Source: Succinivibrionaceae bacterium
Lineage (GTDB): Bacteria; Pseudomonadota; Gammaproteobacteria; Enterobacterales; Succinivibrionaceae
DNA: 38,545 nt
Assembly (NCBI GenBank): GCA_017480795.1
Contig: JAFURY010000052.1
Location: 1 to 38,545 of the forward strand
Reading direction: 5' to 3'
Position 1 is the stretch's first letter. Every line of letters starts with the position of its first letter. Shown here one piece after another: positions 8,411-17,088 of this stretch. A program made the translations under genes and the position numbers. Under the pieces are notes generated by a model. The model saw only the letters and a list, made by a program, of their open reading frames with translations. It made no database searches and had not been told where the DNA came from.

Positions 8411-8440
8411 TTGTTAGACACCGCTAACTTGTATTATAAT
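8411..8440 (+). promoter_or_regulatory. TetR1 promoter with GTTAG-N6-CTAAC operator
   Basis: TTGTTA at 8411-8416 and TATAAT at 8435-8440 (18-base spacer) form a promoter for the TetR gene. The 16-base palindrome GTTAGACACCGCTAAC at 8413-8428 overlaps the -35 and spacer. On the opposite strand TTGCAA and TATAAT (16-base spacer) can serve the small ORF at 8376, placing the same palindrome just downstream of its -10. A repressor bound here would block both directions. Confidence 0.7.
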
Positions 8441-8444
8441 AGCG

Positions 8445-8480
8445 TTGAAATGACTTGCAATAGTTTTCGGGTCATTTCAA
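8445..8480 (+). repeat. Inverted repeat in the TetR1 leader
   Basis: TTGAAATGAC at 8445-8454 is exactly inverted as GTCATTTCAA at 8471-8480, with 16 bases between. It lies between the -10 box and the ribosome binding site at 8491-8497. It may be a second operator or an mRNA hairpin. Confidence 0.55.
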
Positions 8481-8504
8481 AAATTTTGTAGGAGGGTCTG
8501 CCGG

Positions 8505-9089
8505 ATGAATGCGTTCAGCCCGGAAAAAAGGACAAGCATTGAAGCCTGCATGGTCGAGGAAGGCTTTTCCATGCTGAAGGAAGGCGGGCTCAGGAATATC
8601 CGCATTGACGAAATCGCCCGGAAATGCGGCATTGCCAAAGGCAGCTTTTATTCCTTTTTCGATACGAAAGCGGCGTTCATCTATCGCATCATGGTATCCA
8701 AACGGGAGGAAGCCAAAAGGGAATTGCAGGATCATCTGCAGAATGGAAAGCTGAGCTTTGACGGTTTGTATCAATATTTGCTTTGGCTGGCGCAAAGCGA
8801 TCTGGATATCTTTGCGCATCTTTCCGAAAAGGAACAGCAGGAGTTGAAACGGCAATGGCCGGCAGCCTGGTTTAACAATGACGGCAACAATATCCTTACG
8901 GTATCCCGGATTCTGGATTGCCTCGAAAAACCCCGGCAGGATGCGGATAAGCTGCTGTTTGCAAACTGCCTGAAGTTGATTGCACTGGCCAAGGCCGAAA
9001 GGCAGGTATTTGCTTCTCCGGCTTTTGAATCGATGATTGAAAGCATCGTCCGTCTTGCGTGCGAAACAGTTTGTTTTCAATCCTGTTAG
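8505..9089 (+). CDS. TetR/AcrR-family transcriptional regulator (TetR1)
   Basis: 194 aa. The N-terminal HTH spans about 33-52 (IDEIARKCGIAKGSFYSFFDTK), typical of the family; the C-terminal ligand-binding domain is helical and not assignable to a ligand. The ATG at 8505 follows AGGAGGG at 8-base spacing. It is followed at 30 bases by an ATC-hydrolase-like gene on the same strand, so a two-gene operon ending at the 9884 terminator is likely. The palindrome in its own promoter suggests autoregulation, but TetR2 (13904-14539) may bind the same motif. Confidence 0.92.
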   Translation: MNAFSPEKRTSIEACMVEEGFSMLKEGGLRNIRIDEIARKCGIAKGSFYSFFDTKAAFIYRIMVSKREEAKRELQDHLQNGKLSFDGLYQYLLWLAQSDLDIFAHLSEKEQQELKRQWPAAWFNNDGNNILTVSRILDCLEKPRQDADKLLFANCLKLIALAKAERQVFASPAFESMIESIVRLACETVCFQSC

Positions 9090-9119
9090 GTTCATGACGA
9101 TGGGAGGAACGAGAAGAGC

Positions 9120-9755
9120 ATGAAATACGTTGGGTTCTACTGGACGGTGTTTGCGCCGCTGATGAAAAAGAGCATCCGGAAGCGTTTCAATCAGGAGCTG
9201 GCTGATCAGGCGATCCGGCATGGGAAAGCCGAATACAGGGGATTGCTCTCCCGTGCGGACGACCTGGGCCCAGGAAATCCCATGGCGCAGAATGCTTACT
9301 TTGCCTATGTCTTTGCGGGAGCCTGGCTTGGCAGCGGGAAGAAAATCACGCCGGATGAGATGGCATTGGTGATGACCGATGTGCTGGAGAGCAGCCTGCT
9401 TCGCATGATATTTGGCATGACGGATTTGAATAAGACGCCGAAAAAGTGGGAGCATGACATGCGGAAGTATGAGGCCTGGTACAAGGCTCACGGAAAAGAC
9501 TATCCCGTCAACTGGGTCGTGCGCTTTGATGAAACCCTCCATCAGGAGGGAAGCTATTATTGCTTTACCCGCTGTCCCATCTGTGAATTCTGCCGGCGGG
9601 AGGGCATCTCAGAGCTTATGCCTGCGCTCTGTTCGACGGATGAGGTGATGTTCCGGCTGCAGCATGGGAAGCTCCACCGTGAGCACACCATCGCAAACGG
9701 GGACGGTGTCTGCGACTACTGGATCGTTGGCGATCAGGTGAACAATCCAATCTAA
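9120..9755 (+). CDS. L-2-amino-thiazoline-4-carboxylic acid hydrolase-like protein 1
   Basis: 211 aa, the usual size of this family. Its founding member opens the thiazoline ring of ATC on the way to L-cysteine; most homologues have unknown substrates. Conserved features here are the FTRCPICEFC segment with C152, C155 and C158, then C171-x2-D174 and C198-D199. The N-terminus (KYVGFYWTVFAPLMKKSIRK) is amphipathic or weakly hydrophobic. It is one of five paralogues in the cargo and the only one outside the long operon. The ATG at 9120 follows GGAGG at 11 bases. Confidence 0.8.
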   Translation: MKYVGFYWTVFAPLMKKSIRKRFNQELADQAIRHGKAEYRGLLSRADDLGPGNPMAQNAYFAYVFAGAWLGSGKKITPDEMALVMTDVLESSLLRMIFGMTDLNKTPKKWEHDMRKYEAWYKAHGKDYPVNWVVRFDETLHQEGSYYCFTRCPICEFCRREGISELMPALCSTDEVMFRLQHGKLHREHTIANGDGVCDYWIVGDQVNNPI

Positions 9756-10261
9756 GAGCAATTGGAAAATGAAGAAACCCATCTCTTATTTTGTTGCTTG
9801 AAGAGAAAGTAGCCGGGAGGGCAGATTTATCTGCCTCTCCTTGACTGGCAGCAGTGTTTTATTCCCACATCCCTTTCTTAAACAAAAACTCTGGTTTCCG
9901 ATTTGGATCACCAGAGTTTTTTGTCCCAATTCTGTTTTTATCTCACTGGCTGCTTGACAGGAGGCGGCTCATTTGGAGGCACTTTCCTATGCCCGCATGT
10001 ACCGTTTAACGATGCCTACCCTGAGGCCATTTTGAACCCGGCTTCCGGGGTTCCCGGGTTCAACGTTGCATTGTATAAAATAGCCAGATGAGATAGAGAA
10101 TATGCACCAGTCAGACAATGGCAGGGACCACGCATTCCAGACCGGGTATATCGTCGTAACGTCTTGACCTTGGCGCACATACTGCCCGATCTTTTCCGCG
10201 ACCGTGAAAATATCTGTCTTTCTCAAAACAGAGCTCACAGACATATCGGCATCTCCCTTTT
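9756..10261. other. 506-base intergenic stretch with a terminator and a hairpin
   Basis: No gene is supported. It contains the terminator at 9884-9922 and a 10-bp dyad TTGAACCCGG at 10032-10041 with CCGGGTTCAA at 10054-10063. The frames across 9987-10244 show no domain or ribosome binding site. The segment separates the rightward TetR1 operon from the leftward ABC operon. Confidence 0.5.
9884..9922 (+). terminator. Strong (probably bidirectional) terminator after the TetR1 operon
   Basis: AAAACTCTGGT at 9885-9895 pairs with ACCAGAGTTTT at 9910-9920, followed by TT. The A-run on the left and T-run on the right allow termination from both sides. Confidence 0.85.
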
Positions 10262-12004
10262 TCAGATGCTCCAGTCCGCGCTGGCCGCCTGCAATTGCGT
10301 CATGCGGCGGAAGATGCTCTTGTCCTTCGCCATGAGCTCCGCAGGGCTGCCCTCCTCAGCCACCTGGCCATCAGCCAATACCACGATTTTATCTGCGGCC
10401 TCTACCGTGCGCATCCGGTGAGCAATTACCAGCACGGTTTTGCCCTGCAGCAGCCGGGACAGCGCGCCTTGCACCCTGGTTTCGTTTTCCACGTCCAAGG
10501 AGGCCGTGGCCTCGTCCAGCAGCACGATGGGCGCGTTCTTGAGCAGCGCCCGGGCGATGGAGATTCGCTGGCGCTCGCCGCCGGAGAGCTTCGCGCCGTT
10601 TTCCCCGATGGGCGTCTGATACCCTTTGGGCAGCTTTTCCACGAACTCATCACAGTTGGCGGCCCTGGCCGCGGCGCGTACCTCTTCATCCGTCGCGCCG
10701 TGTTTGCCCAGGCGGATGTTCTCCATCACCGTGTCGTCAAACAGCACCACGTCTTGGAACACCATCGAATAGTCCGTCAACAGCACTTCCGGATCAACGG
10801 TGGAAATATCCACGCCGCCCACCGTGATCTGTCCCTGATCGATGTCCCACAGCCTGGCCGCAAGGCGGGCGCAGGTGCTTTTGCCGCCGCCGGAGGGGCC
10901 CACCAGGGCGGTAACTTCGCCTTCCTTCGCCGTGAAGCTGACGCCCTTCAGCACCTGCTTGTCGTCATAGGAGAAGCCTACATCCCTGAATTCGATATCA
11001 TGTCCATTCGGCGCAAAGCGTTCCGCGCCTTCCGCCGTGGGTGTGTCGTAGATTTCGTTCAGCCGGTTTGCGGACACCTGGCTCATGAACATTTCCGCAA
11101 TCAGCGCCAGGGCCTGGTCGAAGGGCGCGTACACCCGCGTGATCACCAACAGGAACATGAACAAAAGCATAAAGTCGATCTGGCCGGAGAGGATCAGCCC
11201 GGTGCCGGTCAGGATGGTGGTGGCGACGCCCAAGCGCATGATCACGCTGGCTCCATTGACAAACAGACCGGTCACCAGTTCGCCATGGATGTTGGTCTTT
11301 TCATGCCGGTCGATTTTGTCATTCAGCGTTTGCAGAAAACGCGCCTCCTGGTTGGTGGCCCGGATCTCCCGGATGTTCTCCAGCGTTTCCTGGATACCAT
11401 CGGACACCTGCAGGCTGTCCTTCTTCAGCTTTTCGGAATTGCGCCGGGACAGCTTCCGGCTGCCGAACAGCAGCGCGAAGGCCACCGGAACACCCCACAG
11501 CACGGCGATTGCCAGCCGCCAATCATAGCAGAACAGCACAATGGCGATGATCACCGTGGAGATGATCGCGCCGTGCAGGTACCCCAGACAATGGGACCAT
11601 ACGTGTTCCAGCCGGTTCACATCGCCCATGACGGTTTCGGTCAGGTCAGCCAGGTCACGCTTGCCAAAGTATCCCAGGGGAAGCTTGCGTAGCCGTTCCG
11701 CCAAGCTCAGGCGGGTGGCCTTCACCTCGCTGTATACCAGGCCGTAGGTAGCTTTGTACTGCTGAATGTGCGTGATCAGAGAAAGAACGATAAAGGCCAG
11801 CACCAGTAAGATGAAAACCCATGCGTTGGGCAGCGGCGAACCCTTTGTCAGCGTGTCCATGTATTTCGCCATCATCAGGTACAGGATGCCCATGCCGCCC
11901 ATGACCACCAGATTGACGATCACCGTCCAGAAAGCACCCTTTTTTGTATTCTTCACGCCCTGGTCGGTGAGGGCGTAACGGCGCTGAAACGCTTTGCCAA
12001 ACAT
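10262..12004 (-). CDS. ABC transporter, fused permease/ATPase (second subunit)
   Basis: 580 aa. An N-terminal six-helix transmembrane domain (about 1-320) precedes the nucleotide-binding domain: Walker A GPSGGGKST at 369-377, signature LSGGERQR at 473-480, Walker B IVLLDEA at 493-499 and the H-loop IAHR near 528. It pairs with the gene that ends immediately upstream (stop at 12005), so the two probably form a heterodimer. The ATG at 12004 abuts that stop codon, which suggests translational coupling. The catalytic motifs look intact. Substrate and direction are not readable from sequence; the TetR2 context suggests efflux or uptake of a ligand of that regulator. Confidence 0.9.
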   Translation of the reverse strand: MFGKAFQRRYALTDQGVKNTKKGAFWTVIVNLVVMGGMGILYLMMAKYMDTLTKGSPLPNAWVFILLVLAFIVLSLITHIQQYKATYGLVYSEVKATRLSLAERLRKLPLGYFGKRDLADLTETVMGDVNRLEHVWSHCLGYLHGAIISTVIIAIVLFCYDWRLAIAVLWGVPVAFALLFGSRKLSRRNSEKLKKDSLQVSDGIQETLENIREIRATNQEARFLQTLNDKIDRHEKTNIHGELVTGLFVNGASVIMRLGVATTILTGTGLILSGQIDFMLLFMFLLVITRVYAPFDQALALIAEMFMSQVSANRLNEIYDTPTAEGAERFAPNGHDIEFRDVGFSYDDKQVLKGVSFTAKEGEVTALVGPSGGGKSTCARLAARLWDIDQGQITVGGVDISTVDPEVLLTDYSMVFQDVVLFDDTVMENIRLGKHGATDEEVRAAARAANCDEFVEKLPKGYQTPIGENGAKLSGGERQRISIARALLKNAPIVLLDEATASLDVENETRVQGALSRLLQGKTVLVIAHRMRTVEAADKIVVLADGQVAEEGSPAELMAKDKSIFRRMTQLQAASADWSI

Positions 12005-13804
12005 TTACTTCGCCTCCTCTGCGGTGATTTTCCATTGTACGGCCTGGTTGTAATCCTTCCACATCCGGGCGTACAAACCATTCCCACGCACCAGCTCGGC
12101 GTGAGTGCCCTGCTCGGCCACCCGGCCTTCGTTCAGCACGATGATCTGATCCGCGTTCACCACCGTGGACAGGCGATGAGCGATCATGATCACTGTGCGG
12201 CCCTGCGTCAGCGCGGCAAAAGCCTTTTGGATCATCGCCTCGTTTTCCGGGTCGGCAAAAGCGGTGGCCTCATCCAGCACCACAAGGGGTGCGTCTTTCA
12301 GGATGGCTCTCGCCAGCGCCACCCGCTGCTGCTCGCCGCCGGACAGATAGGTGCCCTCCGTGCCGATCACGGTGTCGATGCCGTGCGGCAGTTTGGCGAT
12401 GATATCATCGCATTGAGCGGCGGACAGCGCTTTTTCAACCTCCTGCCGGGTGGCATCGGGACGGGAGGCACGCACGTTTTCCAGGATGCTGGCTTTGAAC
12501 AGCCGGTTGTTCTGGAACACGAAGGCCACCTGGTTCATCAGCACATGGGGATCGGTGTCCCGCACGTCCACGCCGCCCACCTTCACGGCGCCGGAGGTGA
12601 CATCCCAGAACCGGGGGATCAGGCTGGCCGCGGTGGTCTTGCCGCCGCCGGAGGGGCCCACCAGCGCCACTGTCTGGCCGGGCTTCACAGAGAAGGATAC
12701 ATGATCCAGCGCAGGCAGCTCTGCCCCGTCGTAAGTGAAGGACACGTCCTCAAATTCCACGCTGTTGTCCCTGGGCGTTTTCGGGTGATCGGTGATTTTC
12801 AGCGTCGGCGCGCTCATCACCTGGTCGATGCGGCCCAGAGCGGTCTTGGCCAGCATCATGCCGCTGGCGGCGAACATGATCCGGGCCAGGGCGGTGGAGA
12901 TGATGGCTGAAAACACTGCGTAGAACGCGAAGTTGGTCACAAAACTCGCTAAGGTTCCGGCGCTGAAGGCGGCGGGAGCCAGCAGCAGGGCCACAGGAAC
13001 CAGGAACACAAAAGCACCTTCCGTGGCGGTCAGATTGACAGCCTGGGGTACCTTGCACACGTCGGCCTGATAATGCTCTGCCTTGGCGCTGTAATCCTCG
13101 ATGGCCTGCTTGAAGGCCCTGAAGGAATACACCGTCTGCTGGAACACCTTCACCACCGGGATGCCCCGCACATATTCGGTACCCGCCTTGCTCATCGTGT
13201 CCTGGGCGGCCTGGTATTCCGCCATCAGGCCGGCGTTTTTGCCGCCCATCATGGTGAACAGCGCCCCGATGGATACCACCGCCGCCAGCAGGCAGGCCGC
13301 GCCCATCCGCCAGTCGAACCAGAACATCAGCACCAGCGTCGCGATGAACATGGCGACGGTGCCCACGATGTCGGCCAAGTTATGGGCCAGCAGGGTTTCC
13401 GTTTCGGCCGCCGCACCGTCCAGACGGTTGCGCAAAAGGCCTGAAGCGTTGCTGTCAAAGAAGCCCAGCGGCGCTTTCATCAGGTGCGCCATGCCCTGCT
13501 TGCGGATGTTGGAGGCCGTGCGGAAGGCGGCCAGATGGGTGCACATCAGGGCGCAGAAATAAACGATGATGCCCGCCAGCGCAAAGGCGAAGGCCATCCA
13601 GCCGTACCGGGCGATCCCCGCTGCCTCCGTCCAATTGGGAGCTGCGGCAATAAGATCCCGGGCCACCAGCCAGATGCAGATGTAAGGAAGCATCCCCAGC
13701 ACCATGGCTACAGCCGACAGGCCCAGCCCCAGGAAGGTGAGCCCCTTATAGCTTCCGGCATAGCCGAGCAGTTGACTGAGATCACTTTGTTTCTTCTCTT
13801 TCAA
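12005..13804 (-). CDS. ABC transporter, fused permease/ATPase (first subunit)
   Basis: 599 aa. It has a six-helix domain (about 20-330), then Walker A GPSGGGKTT at 383-391, signature LSGGEQQR at 487-494 and an extended Walker B VVLDEATAFADPENE near 508-522. The DEATAFADPENE wording is typical of the IrtAB/YbtPQ-like branch, whose known members move siderophores inward although they have exporter folds. The start is TTG at 13804, preceded by GAGGG at 7 bases. Two operator palindromes lie 20-55 bases upstream. It forms an operon with the 580-aa partner under TetR2. Confidence 0.9.
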   Translation of the reverse strand: MKEKKQSDLSQLLGYAGSYKGLTFLGLGLSAVAMVLGMLPYICIWLVARDLIAAAPNWTEAAGIARYGWMAFAFALAGIIVYFCALMCTHLAAFRTASNIRKQGMAHLMKAPLGFFDSNASGLLRNRLDGAAAETETLLAHNLADIVGTVAMFIATLVLMFWFDWRMGAACLLAAVVSIGALFTMMGGKNAGLMAEYQAAQDTMSKAGTEYVRGIPVVKVFQQTVYSFRAFKQAIEDYSAKAEHYQADVCKVPQAVNLTATEGAFVFLVPVALLLAPAAFSAGTLASFVTNFAFYAVFSAIISTALARIMFAASGMMLAKTALGRIDQVMSAPTLKITDHPKTPRDNSVEFEDVSFTYDGAELPALDHVSFSVKPGQTVALVGPSGGGKTTAASLIPRFWDVTSGAVKVGGVDVRDTDPHVLMNQVAFVFQNNRLFKASILENVRASRPDATRQEVEKALSAAQCDDIIAKLPHGIDTVIGTEGTYLSGGEQQRVALARAILKDAPLVVLDEATAFADPENEAMIQKAFAALTQGRTVIMIAHRLSTVVNADQIIVLNEGRVAEQGTHAELVRGNGLYARMWKDYNQAVQWKITAEEAK

Positions 13805-13823
13805 TGAAATCCCTCACTTTCCT

Positions 13824-13857
13824 GTTAGCTAACGTTTCTTTGTTAGCGTTAACTAAC
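13824..13857 (-). promoter_or_regulatory. Double operator upstream of the ABC pair
   Basis: GTTAGCTAAC at 13824-13833 and GTTAGCGTTAACTAAC at 13842-13857 share the GTTAG/CTAAC half-sites found at 8413, 14562, 29254 and 29563. They lie just upstream of the first ABC gene. A hairpin (CGCCTGT at 13874-13880, ACAGGCG at 13891-13897) between them and the TetR2 gene could attenuate read-through. A clear -35/-10 pair for the ABC genes is not visible. Confidence 0.7.
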
Positions 13858-13903
13858 TTCATTTTATGCATATCGCCTGTCCCATGTGGAACAGGCGGTA
13901 TCA

Positions 13904-14539
13904 TTATTTCCCGGTGCGACAGGTGCTGTATGCAAAGCCGAACAACGTCTTCCAGCCCGGCAAAAAGAAACTTTCTACCGCTTTCAGGCACCTGAGGGCT
14001 TCGTCCTGCGAATATTGATGAATAACCGGCTCAAACAGCGCGGTCACATAAGCGCTCATCACCAGATGCATTTCCTTTTTGCCGAGTGGCTGGATTTCAA
14101 GTCCTGAAAGCTGCAAGACGGGCAGATAATCCAGCATCTCCTTCTGCGCATTCTCGGTGAGATCGTGCAGAAAGTGTTCGTACTTTGTGCCCTGAGAGCA
14201 AGTCAGCAGCAGGTGATAATCTTCCATACTGGGGTAAACCAAATCCCTCATCATATCAATCCAGGAATCCCGCCAGACGGGTAAGCTTCCCCCGGACAGA
14301 GCCTCCTCATAGCGGGCGATGTGGACCTCCTGCCATATGCGGATTGCTTCCACACATGGCGAAACGATCTGATCAAACAGGTCTTCTTTGTCCCGGCAAT
14401 GTCTGTAGAGGCCCGCTGCAGTCAGCCCGCACCGCACGCCTACGCGGCGCATAGAGGCCTTTTCAAAGCCGTACTCCAGGAATTCCTCTCTGGCTGCGGC
14501 CAGAACCCTGGCATGGCTGGCGGTTTTGTCTTTCGGCAT
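13904..14539 (-). CDS. TetR/AcrR-family transcriptional regulator (TetR2)
   Basis: 211 aa. The HTH lies at about 29-48 (SMRRVGVRCGLTAAGLYRHCRDK). The C-terminal domain is helical with no assignable ligand. The start at 14539 (MPKDK) follows GGAG at 9-base spacing; upstream ATGs at 14551 and 14560 lack a site. Its promoter is one of the best in the window, with an operator at about +8, so it is probably autoregulated. It stands directly upstream of the ABC pair, whose operator has the same half-sites, making it the prime candidate for the regulator of the whole cargo. Confidence 0.92.
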   Translation of the reverse strand: MPKDKTASHARVLAAAREEFLEYGFEKASMRRVGVRCGLTAAGLYRHCRDKEDLFDQIVSPCVEAIRIWQEVHIARYEEALSGGSLPVWRDSWIDMMRDLVYPSMEDYHLLLTCSQGTKYEHFLHDLTENAQKEMLDYLPVLQLSGLEIQPLGKKEMHLVMSAYVTALFEPVIHQYSQDEALRCLKAVESFFLPGWKTLFGFAYSTCRTGK

Positions 14540-14561
14540 ACCAATCTCCATAGAAAACATG

Positions 14562-14607
14562 GTTAGCTAACATTGTAAACTATAAATCGTTTTCTGTCAG
14601 ATGTCAA
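14562..14607 (-). promoter_or_regulatory. TetR2 promoter with operator
   Basis: Reading leftward, TTGACA (14607-14602) is followed by a 17-base spacer and TATAGT (14584-14579). The palindrome GTTAGCTAAC at 14562-14571 covers the expected transcription start region. This is a near-consensus sigma-A promoter with a roadblock-type operator. Confidence 0.85.
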
Positions 14608-14755
14608 GTAAAACTTTCAGGAGAATCTTTTTTTCAGATCATAAGCGGACGTCTCTATCCATAGGATGAAGAAAAGTGCCTCTGAAGAGACGCTCATTGA
14701 TAAATCTACTTCGCCAACACTGTATTTGCAGATTGCTCACGATTTGCTGTTCTGA

Positions 14756-15415
14756 TCACAGCCCTGCGTGAAATGATGATGGCAGTGCATTTTTCTTATA
14801 GCCGCAATCGCAGTAAGGCCCGCCGGAGGCCAGGGTGTATTCGCGGACAAAATCGCAAGCTCCACCTGCTTCAGCCATGGTGTAGTCCAGATGACACATG
14901 GCGGGTACGAGGTCATACAGACTCAATTCTTTCATCAAGGTACAGATGCCGCATCTGGTGAAACGGGCTTCATAGCCGCTGCCGTCCGAATAGGGCAGAA
15001 ACTCCATGTTCCAGGAATATGGATTCCGGTCCGCCGCGTTCAACGCGGCCGTCGCCTTCATCCCTTGTATATCCTGCTTGCTGAACTTCCTTTTGCCCAT
15101 CATCCGGCAGAACCACTGCATGGGACCGTTCATCATGGACTTCGCATAATAGTCCGTCAACTTCTCAACAGATGGCTTCTCCTTCATGGAAAGCACAAAG
15201 GCTGAGAGCATGGCGCAGCTGACGATGTTCATTTTGAAACGGTCTGCTTTCTCGAACTCCGGCAGTCTTCCGATGATCTCCCGGTACTTCGGCTTCGCTT
15301 TCGCTGAGACAGTCTTGGCAGTTTCTTTGTCATAGTTGAAGACAGAACTCAGTTGTCTTCTGAAAGAGCCGGCAAACAGCAGCCACATGCCAGCCGGCAT
15401 TCCCGCATACTTCAT
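14756..15415 (-). CDS. L-2-amino-thiazoline-4-carboxylic acid hydrolase-like protein 2
   Basis: 219 aa. The family hallmarks are C155 and C158 (FTRCGIC), C174-x2-D177 and C202-D203 (YCDCG). The N-terminus MKYAGMPAGMWLLFAGSFRR resembles that of paralogue 1 (MKYVGFYWTV..LMKKSIRK), so these two are the closest pair by eye. The start overlaps the stop of the MBL gene as ATGA, so translation is coupled. Last gene of the 23-gene operon; the 148 bases that follow contain only a weak stem (near 14675-14692) before the TetR2 promoter. Confidence 0.8.
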   Translation of the reverse strand: MKYAGMPAGMWLLFAGSFRRQLSSVFNYDKETAKTVSAKAKPKYREIIGRLPEFEKADRFKMNIVSCAMLSAFVLSMKEKPSVEKLTDYYAKSMMNGPMQWFCRMMGKRKFSKQDIQGMKATAALNAADRNPYSWNMEFLPYSDGSGYEARFTRCGICTLMKELSLYDLVPAMCHLDYTMAEAGGACDFVREYTLASGGPYCDCGYKKNALPSSFHAGL

Positions 15416-16281
15416 CGCGCTTCCCTCTTTTTCGCAAGGAGGATGGTTCGGGCTTTCTCCTCAGTGTCATCATCCTCAATGTAGCCGTCATAAGGCGCTT
15501 CCGGGTCGGAATACTTCTTTGTGAAAGGTTTGCATATTTCTGTCCTGTGGCGGAAGACGAAGTCCAGGTCATCCGTCCAGCCAGTGTGGCCGGTGATCAC
15601 TTTGATCGTACCCTTCCTTGCCCGAAGGATCTTCTCCAGCTTTTCCAGGGAACGTACAGCCAGCCTGTTATCCTCCGCCAAGGTGCTGATGAAGCTGTAC
15701 CCACCGTCCGCGCCAAACCAGATGGTATCGCCGGTGAACAGATATTGATCGTCGATTAGGTACACCATGTGCCCCCAGGTGTGGCCCGGAACAAGAATGC
15801 ACTCGATCTTGATGCCGTCGATGTGCAGAATCTGACCGTCTTTGAGAAGCACCCGCTGATTGTCTGTTTTCACCATCGGCAGCGGATACAGCTTGTGGAA
15901 GACCCTGCGCCGCTTTTCGCCGGTGAGATAGCGGTTTTCGATCTCGCTGAGGTAGATGGTGGCGTCCCTGAAGAGCAGCTCGCTGTCACGCTCCAGTGCG
16001 CCGACGTGGTCGGTATCCTGATGGGTGATGAGGATATGCCGGATGGAGGCGGGATCAATGTCCAGCCAGCCCATTTTCTCCTTCAACCGCCCGTAATTGT
16101 AACCGGCGTCGATCATGATGGTCGCACTGTCCTTGGTGTAAAAGAAGATATTGGCAATCCACTCCCGCACGCAGGCCACATGCTCGTCGATGCGACCGGT
16201 GTTCAGCGGCTTGAAAATGGCCCTGCCGCGGAACAGCTTGCTCATGGATTTCTTTTGGTTTTCCGAATCCTTCCGTGCCAT
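15412..16281 (-). CDS. MBL-fold metallo-hydrolase
   Basis: 289 aa with the metallo-beta-lactamase fold. The metal motif reads H87-Q-D89-T-D91-H92, with H167 (PGHTWGH) and D185 (FTGDT) further on, so the usual second histidine of HxHxDH is replaced by aspartate. That is known in some quorum-quenching lactonase and alkylsulfatase-like branches. Related enzymes hydrolyse lactones, thioesters or glyoxalase-type substrates. The start at 16281 follows GGAGG at 7 bases, 12 bases after the methyltransferase gene. It has no signal peptide, so it is cytosolic. Confidence 0.88.
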   Translation of the reverse strand: MARKDSENQKKSMSKLFRGRAIFKPLNTGRIDEHVACVREWIANIFFYTKDSATIMIDAGYNYGRLKEKMGWLDIDPASIRHILITHQDTDHVGALERDSELLFRDATIYLSEIENRYLTGEKRRRVFHKLYPLPMVKTDNQRVLLKDGQILHIDGIKIECILVPGHTWGHMVYLIDDQYLFTGDTIWFGADGGYSFISTLAEDNRLAVRSLEKLEKILRARKGTIKVITGHTGWTDDLDFVFRHRTEICKPFTKKYSDPEAPYDGYIEDDDTEEKARTILLAKKREAR

Positions 16282-16293
16282 CTTTCCGCCTCC

Positions 16294-17076
16294 TCATTTC
16301 CGTCCTGTCAGCAGCGCGGAGCCGCTCAGCCCCATCCAGCCGGCTTCGGATTTCTTCATGAATATGCCGCCCGTTGTGTCGATCAGGTCAACCTTTTCAT
16401 AACCCATATCCCGGAGCTTTTTCACGAAGGCCTGCATATCGCCGTACTTGGATTTGGAGAAGATATCGTGCAGAGCGAAGGTGCCGCCCTTTTTCAGGGT
16501 GCGCAGGGTTTCCAGCAGGTATTGCTGCCGGTCGCCGGGGATGTTGTGGTACACATAATTGCTCACCACGGCGTCAAAGCTTTCGTCCGGGAAATCCAGA
16601 TGGGTGGCATCACCCTGCTGAAAGGAAATGCGACTGATGCCTTCCGCCTTCGCGTTGCTTTCGCACAGGCTCTTGCTGAAGGAGGCGTACTCCTTGCCCC
16701 AGCGGTCGATGCCCACGATCTCCGCCTTTGGATTCCGCTTGCCCACGGCGATGCCCAGCGCACCGCTGCCGCAGCCCACGTCCAGACACTTGCCGCCTTC
16801 CGGCAGTTTCACGTTAGCCGCCGTACCTTCGATGATCTGCCGGGCCATCTGACGCTTTCCGTTGTAATCAAAGGCGCGGTACATGCTGAAGGACCAGATC
16901 GTGAGGCCGCAGAAAATGAGCGCAATCACCGCAAACGCGATGGCCAGCACGGTTTTCAGTGTGCTGCCCGGCAACAGCAGACCAAACGCCGCGGCTGCAA
17001 TACCGCAGCCAAGAAAAGCAAACAGGAAGGAATATACCATACCCTTTGGCATCCAGTTTTTGTAATCAGGTTTCAT
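16294..17076 (-). CDS. Membrane-anchored class I SAM methyltransferase
   Basis: 260 aa. Two N-terminal transmembrane helices (about 12-36 and 41-64) precede a Rossmann methyltransferase domain: motif I CLDVGCGSGALG near 97-108, an acidic motif II (IVGID) and the motif IV region (FDAVVSNYVYHNIP). The membrane anchor would hold it at the inner face, matching the other membrane proteins in the operon. The substrate is unknown. The ATG at 17076 follows AGGAG; the gap from the previous gene is 12 bases. Confidence 0.88.
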   Translation of the reverse strand: MKPDYKNWMPKGMVYSFLFAFLGCGIAAAAFGLLLPGSTLKTVLAIAFAVIALIFCGLTIWSFSMYRAFDYNGKRQMARQIIEGTAANVKLPEGGKCLDVGCGSGALGIAVGKRNPKAEIVGIDRWGKEYASFSKSLCESNAKAEGISRISFQQGDATHLDFPDESFDAVVSNYVYHNIPGDRQQYLLETLRTLKKGGTFALHDIFSKSKYGDMQAFVKKLRDMGYEKVDLIDTTGGIFMKKSEAGWMGLSGSALLTGRK

Positions 17077-17088
17077 CTTGAACGCTCC

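Noticed and set aside
8472..9542. 356-codon open frame on the - strand
   Set aside because: It is antisense to TetR1 and the first ATC-hydrolase-like gene.
9987..10244. 85-aa protein on the - strand after the ABC genes
   Set aside because: There is no recognisable domain or start signal, and it covers a long dyad.
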